Shown in pieces: positions 1-9,348 of a stretch of DNA of 64,000 nt; the first letter of the stretch is position 1; every line of letters starts with the position of its first letter. Made by a program: the position numbers and the translations under genes. Under the pieces are notes generated by a model. It saw nothing but the letters and a program-made list of their open reading frames with translations, ran no database searches and had not been told where the DNA came from. This DNA is from Idiomarina sp. (GTDB lineage: Bacteria > Pseudomonadota > Gammaproteobacteria > Enterobacterales > Alteromonadaceae). Location: the NCBI GenBank assembly GCA_020832105.1, contig JAFIFH010000070.1, forward strand, positions 1 through 64,000, given 5' to 3'.

Positions 1-4
1 GCAT

Positions 5-1681
5 TTAAGGCGCGGAATGATAGCACATTTCAAGGCCCAGCTGCACTAGATCATCAGCCCCCTGCGCAGTGACGAAAGGGGTTGCCTGATGACTTGCGAT
101 GAGCACAGTTTTACCATGCAAGAGAGGTGCGATACGTCGCCAGATACGCGTTGCCTGGGCGTCACCAACCCCATTAAAGGGCTCGTCCAGTAACACCAGG
201 TCACGCTGGTGGGCATATAACAGTGTTCTTGCTAAAGCTAACCGACGCTGCTGACCTCCAGATAATTGCACCCCACCGTCACCCAGCCAGGTATCCAGCT
301 GCTGAGGTAACTGCTCAATATGATCCGCCAGCTCCACCCGCTCCAGCATTGCCCACAGGTCATTGTCACTGATTCCTGCGCTGGCAAGGCGCAGATTAAC
401 AGCGACAGTTTGTGCTAATACCGCATTGTGTTGGGTCAGGGTAGCGGCATCAAGCTGTGTCAGCGGCAATTTCAATAACTCACCGCCTACAAAGACCTGC
501 CCATGCTGTGCCGGTATGGCGCCAGATAAAAAGTTCAGCAGTGAGCTTTTACCTGCCCCGGAAGGCCCGCTCATCACCGTGATACTATGACCGCTGAGCG
601 TCAGGTCTAACGGCGCCGGGAGTGGTCGCCCTTGCAGCACAATGTGCTTAAGGACCAGGTCTTTACCGGCTACCGGTAATGGCTTCGCAGCTGTGCTATC
701 TAGTGTTGCAGCCCCTGGTTCGGTGCTTGCCAGTAAGGGTTGTAAGCGCTCAGCGGCGCCAATAATTCGCCCCCATAACAGGCTTGCCTGAGGGAGTAGT
801 AGCCATTGATCCAGCATTGCCAACACCGCAAGCCCACTGAGCACCGCTAACGGTATACTAAAAGCGCCATTGAATGCCGCGTGCAAAGCAATCGCAAGTA
901 CCAGCAATACACTGAGCAGAGCACATAGCTCCACCGCACCTTGTACAATAATCAAGCGCCGGCGCAGGTAATGCTGGCGCTGTTGCAGCCTCTGTTGATG
1001 AACATCAAGGCTGTTTAACGCATCAGGTAACACCTGCCAGGCATGTAGTTCGGCTTTTGATTCGACAAAAGCCAGGCTGGCGTGGCGCATGTGTTCGCTT
1101 GCGCTGAGCTCCGCAGCGGCAGCGTCACGCAGGCGCGGTGCGAGCAGCAACGCATGCAGTGCGAGAAGCCCTGCGCTCAGTAACCAAACCACCCATGCCA
1201 GCGCGGGACTTAAAAACCAGAAAGCCAGGCCGAGCAAACCACCACTGGCGGCGGCAAGGGCGAAGGGCGCAAAAACCCGAATGTACAGGTCGTCTAATGC
1301 ATTGAGATCCTGTGTCATGCGCTGCAATACATGCGCCAGGCGGAACTTTTCGCTCATTAGCAAGGGTTGTTTGACCAGGCCGTTAAACAGCTTGACTCGC
1401 CAGCGTTGCTGCAAGCGTAGGATAAGGTCGTGATTATACACTCGCTCCCCATAACGACTCAGGGTCCGCAGCAGCGCCAATGCGCGTATCGCACCGCCGG
1501 GCACAAAGATATCAAAGGCCACAACGAATAGTGCCGCGGCACTGATAAACCAGCCAGACAACCCCAGTAACGCCACGCCCGCCGCCGCGGTCACAAACAT
1601 CAACGCAAAACCGAGTAATACCCGCTTGCGTTGAGCCCTTAACGCTTCTGTCCAGGGTTTAAGAAGTTGTGACTGGCTCAT
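5..1681 (-). CDS. cydC: Thiol reductant ABC exporter subunit CydC (ABC transmembrane + ATPase)
   Basis: 558-aa ORF with Walker A (SGPSGAGKSSLL), LSGGQQRRLALART signature and LLDEP Walker B; next to cydD and cydAB. Confidence 0.93.
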   Translation of the reverse strand: MSQSQLLKPWTEALRAQRKRVLLGFALMFVTAAAGVALLGLSGWFISAAALFVVAFDIFVPGGAIRALALLRTLSRYGERVYNHDLILRLQQRWRVKLFNGLVKQPLLMSEKFRLAHVLQRMTQDLNALDDLYIRVFAPFALAAASGGLLGLAFWFLSPALAWVVWLLSAGLLALHALLLAPRLRDAAAAELSASEHMRHASLAFVESKAELHAWQVLPDALNSLDVHQQRLQQRQHYLRRRLIIVQGAVELCALLSVLLVLAIALHAAFNGAFSIPLAVLSGLAVLAMLDQWLLLPQASLLWGRIIGAAERLQPLLASTEPGAATLDSTAAKPLPVAGKDLVLKHIVLQGRPLPAPLDLTLSGHSITVMSGPSGAGKSSLLNFLSGAIPAQHGQVFVGGELLKLPLTQLDAATLTQHNAVLAQTVAVNLRLASAGISDNDLWAMLERVELADHIEQLPQQLDTWLGDGGVQLSGGQQRRLALARTLLYAHQRDLVLLDEPFNGVGDAQATRIWRRIAPLLHGKTVLIASHQATPFVTAQGADDLVQLGLEMCYHSAP

Positions 1682-3309
1682 TGCAGTGTCCCTATGGTGA
1701 TATCTGCGAGGGACTGTAGTTTGGGATCATGGCTGGCAATCAGCAATACCCGCTGGCCGTCATTAAGCTTTTCAATCCCCGATATCACCGCATCGGCGGT
1801 GGCCGCGTCGAGCCCCGCCGTCGGTTCATCGAAGAGCATTAAAGAGGAGGGATGGAGAAACATGCGGGCCAATGCCAGCCGTCGCTGTTCGCCCCCGGAC
1901 AGTCCCTGGCCTTGCTCAAGCAGATGGTGGTCGAGGTCAACCGTCAATTGAGCCTGCCGAAGTGCAGCACTCATGTCTTCATCGGTCGCGTCTGCACGGA
2001 CTAGACGCAGATTGCTGGCTATGGTGCCCGACTGCAAATAGGGTTGTTGCGCCATATAGGCGATATGACCCATATCCGGTAGGCTGATGTGCCCCTGTTG
2101 GAGCTGCAGTTGACCACTGATTAGCTTCAGCAGCGTTGACTTGCCACAGCCCGACGGTCCATTCAGCACTACCACCTGACCCGGCGCAATGGTCAATTTA
2201 AAACCATCCAGCGTGGCCTTTGCCCGAGGATAACCAAAGCTCACATTCTCTAGCCGCACCCCGCCATTTAGGGTCGCACTGCGTTGTGACTTTTGCTGAG
2301 CATGGTCATTAGCCGCGCTCACCCGTTGTTCACGCGCCAATAGTCCCGCCGCAGCCAGTGCTGCGGCCCGGTCATGATAGTGCGCAGACAAAGTGCGCAG
2401 TGGTTGAAAAAACTCTGGCGCAAGTAGCAGCACAGTGAGACCTGTCATCAGGTTCATCTGTGCAGCCGGGCCCCAATCGTAAAAGCCCAGCAAGGCAAAC
2501 CCGACATAAATAGCCACTGCAGCGATTGCTATGGCAGCAAAGAATTCAAGCACCGCAGACGATAAAAAGGCCACTCGTAGAGTCGCCATATTTGCCTCGC
2601 GCATCTGTTGACTGGCCTCGTCAATATCGCGGCTAGCCAACCCGGTGGCTTTGAATAATTGTAAGTTGGTGAGGTGGCGTACCCGGTCTACAAACAACCC
2701 GGCAATTCTTTGGGTGGTGGCCAGGTGCCGCTCATTTAAACGTGCGGCGCCCATCCCAACCAGAACCATAAAGACAGGAATAATTGGCGCTGCAGCGATT
2801 AAGAATAGTGCTGCTATCCAATCAAAATAAAACACAACCGCGGCAATCAGCAGCGGTGTTATCAGCGCATTACTCAATTGTGGCAAGAAGCGAGCATAAT
2901 AGCCGTAGAGCTGAGCTACCGGCTCTATCATCAGTGTAGCACGCTCGGTATTGGCTTGCGCAGCACCTGATTCCGGCCGGGCCCAGCTCGCGGCTAACCG
3001 TGCGCGGGCCAGCTCTTCGGCATGCTCACCAAGATGTTGGGCGAAACTGGCAGCCTGCGCATTCAACCAAACCCTCGCAGCCATCGCCAGGGCGGCGTAT
3101 GACAGCAAATCCCAGCGCAATGCAGCCTGGTCTATGCTAGCGCTAACCCACCAGGCTAGTAATACAACACTAGCCACCAACATCAAGGCGTGTAAACCAC
3201 CTAACCCCCGGGTGAGTAGCAGCTGTTTACTAACCTCGCCCTGCAAATTGCGCAGGTAGGTTTTCGCCAATACGCCACCCCCATGCGCCCCTTGGTTATC
3301 AGTGGCCAC
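1678..3309 (-). CDS. cydD: Thiol reductant ABC exporter subunit CydD
   Basis: 543-aa ORF, GPSGCGKSTLL Walker A, LSGGEQRRLALAR signature; overlaps cydC by 4 nt. Confidence 0.93.
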   Translation of the reverse strand: MATDNQGAHGGGVLAKTYLRNLQGEVSKQLLLTRGLGGLHALMLVASVVLLAWWVSASIDQAALRWDLLSYAALAMAARVWLNAQAASFAQHLGEHAEELARARLAASWARPESGAAQANTERATLMIEPVAQLYGYYARFLPQLSNALITPLLIAAVVFYFDWIAALFLIAAAPIIPVFMVLVGMGAARLNERHLATTQRIAGLFVDRVRHLTNLQLFKATGLASRDIDEASQQMREANMATLRVAFLSSAVLEFFAAIAIAAVAIYVGFALLGFYDWGPAAQMNLMTGLTVLLLAPEFFQPLRTLSAHYHDRAAALAAAGLLAREQRVSAANDHAQQKSQRSATLNGGVRLENVSFGYPRAKATLDGFKLTIAPGQVVVLNGPSGCGKSTLLKLISGQLQLQQGHISLPDMGHIAYMAQQPYLQSGTIASNLRLVRADATDEDMSAALRQAQLTVDLDHHLLEQGQGLSGGEQRRLALARMFLHPSSLMLFDEPTAGLDAATADAVISGIEKLNDGQRVLLIASHDPKLQSLADITIGTLQ

Positions 3310-4317
3310 TTAGTGGTAGCCCTCTCCCACTTTCACTTTGCCGCGAAATACCCAGTAGGTCCAAGCGGTATAGCCAAGTACAAAAGGAATCACGAACAGC
3401 AACCCAATCAACAGAAATAACTGCGATTCATTGGCCGATGATGCGTCCCACAAGGTGTAGTCTGGTGGAACTACGTAGGGGAACTTACTCGCCAGTAGCC
3501 CCAGGTAAGTAAAGATAAACATGCCCATGGTGGCGACGAAGGGCGTGCCATTGCGTTTCTGTTTGACGCTGCTAAAAATCCGATAGGCACAGAGCATAGC
3601 CAATACTGGCAACAACCAAATAAAGCTCACGCCGCCAAACCAGCGCTCCGCTACCAAAGGATTGATCAACGGTGTCCACACGCTAATCGCGGCAAACACC
3701 ACCAGTACTGCAAGCAGCAGCCAAGGCGTGATCTTATAGGCCCATTCCTGAATGTAGTCTTCTGATTTCATAATCAGCCAGGTTGCGCCAAGTAATGCGT
3801 AGCCTGCTACAATGCCCAGTCCGGTCAACACCGTGAACGGGGTTAACCAATCAAATGCGCCACCCACATAACGCATGTTTTCCACGGTAAAACCTTCGAT
3901 ATAGGCGCCAACCACGGCGCCCTGAGCGAAAGCGGCCACCGTAGAGCCAATGGTGAATGACCAATTCCAAAGGTAGCGTGAGGTTTTCGCTTTGAACCTG
4001 AACTCAAAGGCAACACCGCGAAAAATCAACCCGGCAACCAATAGAAACACACCAATGTATAAGGCCGGCAAAAATACCGCATAGACCAGTGGGAATGCAG
4101 CCAATAAGCCGGCGCCGCCAAGCACCAGCCAGGTTTCATTGCCATCCCACACTGGTGCAATGGAATTCATCATTACGTCCCGCGCTTCTTCATCCGGGGC
4201 AAAGGGAAACAGCATGCCTAAGCCCAGGTCGAAGCCGTCCATCAGTACGTACATGATGATGCCAAAGGCGATAATACCCGCCCAAATGTAAACTAAGTCG
4301 AATACTGGTTCAGCCAT
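3310..4317 (-). CDS. cydB: Cytochrome bd ubiquinol oxidase subunit II
   Basis: 335-aa polytopic protein with CydB hallmarks (MYVLMDGFDLGLGMLFPF, NSIAPVWDGNETWLV). Confidence 0.95.
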   Translation of the reverse strand: MAEPVFDLVYIWAGIIAFGIIMYVLMDGFDLGLGMLFPFAPDEEARDVMMNSIAPVWDGNETWLVLGGAGLLAAFPLVYAVFLPALYIGVFLLVAGLIFRGVAFEFRFKAKTSRYLWNWSFTIGSTVAAFAQGAVVGAYIEGFTVENMRYVGGAFDWLTPFTVLTGLGIVAGYALLGATWLIMKSEDYIQEWAYKITPWLLLAVLVVFAAISVWTPLINPLVAERWFGGVSFIWLLPVLAMLCAYRIFSSVKQKRNGTPFVATMGMFIFTYLGLLASKFPYVVPPDYTLWDASSANESQLFLLIGLLFVIPFVLGYTAWTYWVFRGKVKVGEGYH

Positions 4318-5774
4318 TAGCGTGCTCCTTGATCGTCAGACTTGTCTTGCGCTGTGGTATTCCACTTCGAACGCTCTGCGTCATCTTCTTCCCAATCTGC
4401 GTCAGCAATCGAAAGAGGGCGTTTAGGGCGCTTGCCGGACTTATCATAACCGTAATTTGGTTGCTCAACACCAGTACGAAGTACGCGCATTAGATAATAC
4501 AACCCTGCGCTAAAAATCATCGCGTACACCGTGATGTAACCGATTAAAGTGAACAAAGCCATGCCACCAGTCAGCGACGGGGTTAATCCGTCAGCATGAG
4601 AGAGCTGTTCATAAATCAACCAGGGCGCACGACCTATTTCGGTCACAAACCAACCGGCCAGCACTGCAATGAATGGCGTGACGGCCATCAGCCGAAGCGT
4701 ATTGAGATACCATTTCGTATTCGCATAGGCTTGCTTGCGACGCAGTACCAGCCCGATAATGACCACCAGCACCATTAGCATGCCAATCGCAACCATGATT
4801 CTGAATGCCCAGAAAACAATAGCTACCGGCGGCTGCTCATCTGGTGCCACCTCGTTCAAGCCCGGTATTTCACCATCCCAGTCATGGGTTAAAATAAAGC
4901 TCGCAAGTTTAGGGATACCCACCTCGAACCTGTTGGTCTGATTCTCTTGATCAGGTAATGCGAAGAGAATCAACGGCGCGCCTTCGCGGGTCTCCCAGTT
5001 ACCTTCCATCGCCGCAACCTTCATCGGTTGATGTTCCAGTGTGTTAAGACCATGGATGTCACCCACTAGAACCTGCGCCGGCGCTATAAATAGCAGCAAC
5101 CACAGGGTCATCGATAAAGCTTTGCGATGCAGTTCCACATCCCGCTTACGCAGTAAGTACCAGGCACTAACCCCTGCCACTACAAAGCCACCGGTTAAGA
5201 ACGATGCCAACCCCATATGGAAGAAACGGGGCGCAAGTGACGGGTTGAAAATAGCGTCTGACCAACTCAGTACATAATAGAGTCCATCACGAACCTCGAC
5301 GCCTTGGGGGGTATGCATCCAGCTATTGGCCGACAGAATCCAGAATGAAGAGATAAAAGTACCGATAGCCACCATACAGGCTGAGAAAAAGTGGATGCCC
5401 TGGGGCACTTTGTCTCGACCAAACAGCAGTACTCCTAAGAAGGCGGCCTCGAGGAAAAACGCGGTGACTACTTCATAGCTGAGTACCGGGCCGAGGAAGT
5501 TGGCTGCCGCATAGGAGAAATTGCTCCAATTGGTGCCGAACTGAAACGCCATGACGATACCGGAAACAACCCCCATACCAAAGACCACTGCAAACACCTG
5601 GATCCAGAACTTGGACAGACGCTCCCAGTCTTTATTGCCAGTTTTGTAATGAAGACCTTCCAGACACGCAATGAAAGAAGCCAGACCGATGGTAAATACC
5701 GGAAATATGGCATGAAATGACACAACAAACGCAAATTGAATGCGTGACAACAAGAGTGGATCAAGTTCCATCAA
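4317..5774 (-). CDS. cydA: Cytochrome bd ubiquinol oxidase subunit I
   Basis: 485-aa ORF, LLSRIQFAFVVSFHAIFPVFTIGLA N-terminus and GRAPWLIYEQ motif; SD TTTAGGAGA upstream. Confidence 0.95.
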   Translation of the reverse strand: MMELDPLLLSRIQFAFVVSFHAIFPVFTIGLASFIACLEGLHYKTGNKDWERLSKFWIQVFAVVFGMGVVSGIVMAFQFGTNWSNFSYAAANFLGPVLSYEVVTAFFLEAAFLGVLLFGRDKVPQGIHFFSACMVAIGTFISSFWILSANSWMHTPQGVEVRDGLYYVLSWSDAIFNPSLAPRFFHMGLASFLTGGFVVAGVSAWYLLRKRDVELHRKALSMTLWLLLFIAPAQVLVGDIHGLNTLEHQPMKVAAMEGNWETREGAPLILFALPDQENQTNRFEVGIPKLASFILTHDWDGEIPGLNEVAPDEQPPVAIVFWAFRIMVAIGMLMVLVVIIGLVLRRKQAYANTKWYLNTLRLMAVTPFIAVLAGWFVTEIGRAPWLIYEQLSHADGLTPSLTGGMALFTLIGYITVYAMIFSAGLYYLMRVLRTGVEQPNYGYDKSGKRPKRPLSIADADWEEDDAERSKWNTTAQDKSDDQGAR

Positions 5775-5852
5775 CGTCTCCTAAAGACAGCTGGTACATG
5801 TACTAAGTCACTATACGCCTTTCGCTCACTATTATAATGGACATTTTGTCGC

Positions 5853-5879
5853 AGTCGCATAACTTAAAGTTATGCGACT
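5853..5879. repeat. Perfect inverted repeat AGTCGCATAACTT-A-AAGTTATGCGACT upstream of cydA
   Basis: 13-bp perfect arms around a single A; lies between cydA (start 5774) and the DsrE-like gene (end 5898). Confidence 0.8.
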
Positions 5880-5897
5880 TAAGCTACTACCGCGCAC

Positions 5898-6449
5898 TTA
5901 AAAATTAAATACCCGAACACCTTCTGCTAGCAGTCGCTCGGCGATAGCCGGCGGCTGAGCTGCGCTAATGCCCTCTAGTAAGTCCGTATCGCTCAGTCCT
6001 GCATTAGGCAAAAACAGCGCACAAACCTGCACTTTTGCACCGCCTTGCATTAAATTTTTCAACATCATCTTCGGGCTCACATCGCGCGGGGCTAAGCGTT
6101 CGCTTGGGGCATCAGTGACCGCCAGCTGGCCTGCACCATCGCACAGTAACAGCTCTACCTCGGCACCTTGTGCCTGCATCGCGTTGGTTAGCACGAGCGC
6201 CATACCCTGTGTTTGTGTTTCTGCACTGGTTAATGTAACGAAAACCTGTTTCACAGGTTCGTCGTGTTCGCTCGCACTTGCTGTTACGGTAAACGCCGAC
6301 AGCATGAAAAACACACTAGTCAAGGCAATGGTTTTGCGTAGTAACCCTAAGCTGACCCGATTGCTATGCTGAGCTACGTCAGCTTCGTGGTCCCCATGAA
6401 AGCCTAGTACAGCTTTCAATCTATTGAATAAATTTTTGAAATTAGTCAT
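5898..6449 (-). CDS. DsrE-family-like protein with N-terminal membrane/signal segment
   Basis: 183-aa ORF; hydrophobic segment TIALTSVFFMLSAFTVTASA followed by a DsrE/TusD-like fold pattern (VFVTLTSAETQTQGMALVLTNAMQAQGAEVELLLCDGAG...VQVCALFLPNAGL); SD GAGGTG. Confidence 0.7.
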   Translation of the reverse strand: MTNFKNLFNRLKAVLGFHGDHEADVAQHSNRVSLGLLRKTIALTSVFFMLSAFTVTASASEHDEPVKQVFVTLTSAETQTQGMALVLTNAMQAQGAEVELLLCDGAGQLAVTDAPSERLAPRDVSPKMMLKNLMQGGAKVQVCALFLPNAGLSDTDLLEGISAAQPPAIAERLLAEGVRVFNF

Positions 6450-6589
6450 CTGTCACCTCTATATTAATAAAACCGAATACAATGATTGGTTTATACTTTA
6501 ACCATAAACTTGCTAAATAACAAAATAGAATATATATATAACTAAAAGGTTGGCCACCTAATTTATAGCGTAACTAGCAGGAGGCACGC

Positions 6590-7471
6590 ATGATCTCGAA
6601 CAAACTTTCTACACCACTGGTAAGAACATTCCTCGACAATGACAGTGAGACTTTTAGTTATGTCGTCTATGATCGCCCCGAGGGTACCGGGGTCATTATT
6701 GATTCCGTGCTGGATTTCGACTACAAATCCGGCCGCACCAGCACCGACAGTGCGCAAAATATCGTTAACTTTGTGCATGAAGAGCAACTAACCATTGAAT
6801 GGATTCTAGAAACCCATGCTCACGCAGACCACTTGTCAGCGGCACCCTTTCTGCGTGACCAGCTTGGAGCCAAGGTCGGCATCGGCGAGCATATCAAGGG
6901 TGTACAAAAAATATTTAAGGACGTGTTTAATCTGGAGAAAGAGTTCCTGCCCAACGGTAGTCATTTTGATCGGCTATTTACGGACGGTGAAGAGTTTAGT
7001 GTTGGTGAACTGCAGTTCCGAGTGATGCACACACCAGGCCACACACCCGCGGATCTCGCGTATGTGGTGAACGAACAGGCGCTATTTGTGGGCGATACTC
7101 TATTCCTACCTGACGTTGGCACTGCACGCTGCGACTTTCCAGGGGGCAGCGCACATACGCTGTATCGTTCCATCAAGAAACTGCTGTCCATGCCAGCTGA
7201 TACCAAGATGTATATTTGCCATGACTACCCGAAAGATGGTCGCTCACACGAATATCTGACCACGGTGGGCGAGCAGCGGGAAAAGAATATTCATGTGCGC
7301 GATGGGGTAACTGAATCAGAATTCGTAGAAATGCGCGAGACTCGTGATGCAACCCTTGAGATGCCACGACTCATTCTGCCGTCCATTCAGGTGAATATCC
7401 GCGCAGGCCATATGCCGCCAGCGGATGACAGCGGCAAAGTTTACCTGAAAATACCGCTTAACCAGCTCTAA
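6590..7471 (+). CDS. MBL-fold metallo-hydrolase, Blh/persulfide-dioxygenase-like
   Basis: 293-aa ORF with THAHADHLSA metal motif, HTPGHTPADLAY, FVGDTLF, CHDYP; SD AGGAGG. Confidence 0.88.
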   Translation: MISNKLSTPLVRTFLDNDSETFSYVVYDRPEGTGVIIDSVLDFDYKSGRTSTDSAQNIVNFVHEEQLTIEWILETHAHADHLSAAPFLRDQLGAKVGIGEHIKGVQKIFKDVFNLEKEFLPNGSHFDRLFTDGEEFSVGELQFRVMHTPGHTPADLAYVVNEQALFVGDTLFLPDVGTARCDFPGGSAHTLYRSIKKLLSMPADTKMYICHDYPKDGRSHEYLTTVGEQREKNIHVRDGVTESEFVEMRETRDATLEMPRLILPSIQVNIRAGHMPPADDSGKVYLKIPLNQL

Positions 7472-7487
7472 TGACCGGTATGTAAGT

Positions 7488-7521
7488 AAAAAGCCCTTGC
7501 TCCAACGAGCAAGGGCTTTTT
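7488..7521. terminator. Bidirectional Rho-independent terminator between the MBL and TraB genes
   Basis: AAAAAGCCCTTGCT-CCAACG-AGCAAGGGCTTTTT hairpin between convergent genes. Confidence 0.9.
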
Positions 7522-7558
7522 GTTTCCTCGATTGAGGCCTAGTCATCCCGCGTATAAA

Positions 7559-8419
7559 TTATCTGGCAATAGCCTCGACCTCGTAACCGGCCTCTCGCAG
7601 TAGCTCGATCATGCCCATTTCGCCTGGTAGATGACCAGCACCCACTGCAATAAAGGTGCTTTGCGCGTGGATTTGCTCGCGGATCGGGGCAACCCAATTG
7701 ACGTTGCGATCATCCAGCAACAACTCAAAGTACTCGGAAAATTGCGGATCATCTTTCATCAACGCCAATAGAGCCTCCAGGTCTTCATCTAAATAAGCGT
7801 CAACCATTGCCGCCATTTGTGCCTGAGCTTCACCCTCTTCATCAATCATGGTCCACAACCACTCAACCTGCTCTTGCAGGGGAATATTGTCAAATAAGCT
7901 CATTTGAAATTCGACAGTTTCCAGTTCAGTAATGGCCATCTCCTGTTCGCCTGCCATCTCTGAAAGTACCACTTCGTACGATTTAATATCAGTACAAGGC
8001 ATGCCAGCGACCAACACCATGGAGTGCAGCGCCATAGGTTTTAATACGCCCAGCTGGGCAACGCCGGCACCAAAGTTTTCAATAAAGAACTCATCGACGC
8101 TGCTAAGTTGTGATTCCGAAAGGTGCTCCTGCAAGTAAGGCCCCTGTGGATTCACCATCAATTGCTGTAAGCGCATCATGGTTGCGGTGTCAGTCAAATC
8201 GATTTCAAGCATCAGTGTATCGGTTTCAGAAACGGCATTTTCGATGCGATCGTCCATGTGAAACTGGCCACCACAAATCAGGTGGATGGTGCCGAACAGA
8301 TAGGACGGTTGTTCTAAATCATTCCCAGAAATCTTCCACAGCAAGGATGCCTGGGCGCTACTCATCAGCAGGAAGCTGCTCAGCACCAGGCTATAGATAA
8401 AAGCTTTCATCATTCTCAT
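7559..8419 (-). CDS. TraB/GumN family protein (signal-peptide bearing)
   Basis: ORF extends to 8461; preferred start at MRMMKAFIYSLVLSSFLLMSSAQA with SD AAGGA. LWKISGNDLEQPSYLFGTIHLICGGQ and C-terminal FIAVGAGHLPGEMGMIELLREAGYEV typical of TraB/GumN. Confidence 0.85.
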   Translation of the reverse strand: MRMMKAFIYSLVLSSFLLMSSAQASLLWKISGNDLEQPSYLFGTIHLICGGQFHMDDRIENAVSETDTLMLEIDLTDTATMMRLQQLMVNPQGPYLQEHLSESQLSSVDEFFIENFGAGVAQLGVLKPMALHSMVLVAGMPCTDIKSYEVVLSEMAGEQEMAITELETVEFQMSLFDNIPLQEQVEWLWTMIDEEGEAQAQMAAMVDAYLDEDLEALLALMKDDPQFSEYFELLLDDRNVNWVAPIREQIHAQSTFIAVGAGHLPGEMGMIELLREAGYEVEAIAR

Positions 8420-8430
8420 TTCATGTTCCT

Positions 8431-9336
8431 TTGTTAATATGGCCACTGCTATTTCCCTCAAGACCAGCAGGAGCCACTACATTGTCAACGACCCTCGGGC
8501 CATTTGCCTTCGCGACCGTTCATCTTATTTTTATTGTTTCCAGCATCCTCGCCCTAAGCGCTGCATGGTGGTTGGGCAAATCCATGCGAACCTCACTCAG
8601 CGACGCTGTCTTTCGAATTATAGCCGTAGGTTTAATAAGTGCGCGGCTATATTTTGTAATTAAGTATGTAGATATCTACCTTGCAGCGCCATGGCAAATC
8701 ATCAATGTCCGAGACGGCGGGTTCTCTTTGTGGGCAGGGCTAACGGCCGGTTTAGCATGGACCGTGCGCGAGCTTATCGTGCTGCATAGAAAAAACCGTC
8801 TGCAACAAGAACCTAAGCAAGACCAGGCCGCTGACCTGAGACGGGGTCAGCTGGGGTTAGTCGGCGCATTACTGCTTGGGCTGACAGTGTTCAGTGGCGG
8901 TCACCTGTGGCTCAACCAGCACATCGGCCAGACTCAGTTCCCACAAGCAAGTTTGCAACAACTAAACGGCCCCCCCGTTAACCTTGCGGAAGCCTTTCAT
9001 GGCAAACCTACGGTGGTCAATTTATGGGCCAGCTGGTGCCCACCGTGCGTGCGGGAAATGCCGTTATTAGAGGATGCTGCGGATAATTGGCCAGACGTGC
9101 ATATCGTTGCAGTGAATCAAGGGGAAGAGAGCGCCCAGATCGACGCATTCTTGCAGCAACAAGGGTTAGCATTGCCCCACGTGCTGCTTGATCAACGCAG
9201 CCAGGTAGGGGCTATGGTGGGCTCTCATGCGCTCCCTACCACGTTATTCTTTAACAGTGATGGCAGCCTGAGCTACACCCATATTGGGGAGTTCAGTGCC
9301 GCCACTTTAGAGAACGCTTTACGCCGTTTAGATTAA
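8431..9336 (+). CDS. Lgt-like membrane domain fused to TlpA/ResA-type thioredoxin
   Basis: 301-aa ORF (TTG start); N-terminal segment GLISARLYFVIKYVDIYLAAPWQIINVRDGGFSLWAGL resembles Lgt, C-terminal NLWASWCPPCVREMPLLE redox motif with SHALPTTLFFNSDG. Confidence 0.8.
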   Translation: MLIWPLLFPSRPAGATTLSTTLGPFAFATVHLIFIVSSILALSAAWWLGKSMRTSLSDAVFRIIAVGLISARLYFVIKYVDIYLAAPWQIINVRDGGFSLWAGLTAGLAWTVRELIVLHRKNRLQQEPKQDQAADLRRGQLGLVGALLLGLTVFSGGHLWLNQHIGQTQFPQASLQQLNGPPVNLAEAFHGKPTVVNLWASWCPPCVREMPLLEDAADNWPDVHIVAVNQGEESAQIDAFLQQQGLALPHVLLDQRSQVGAMVGSHALPTTLFFNSDGSLSYTHIGEFSAATLENALRRLD

Positions 9337-9348
9337 GGGCTGCCGTGC

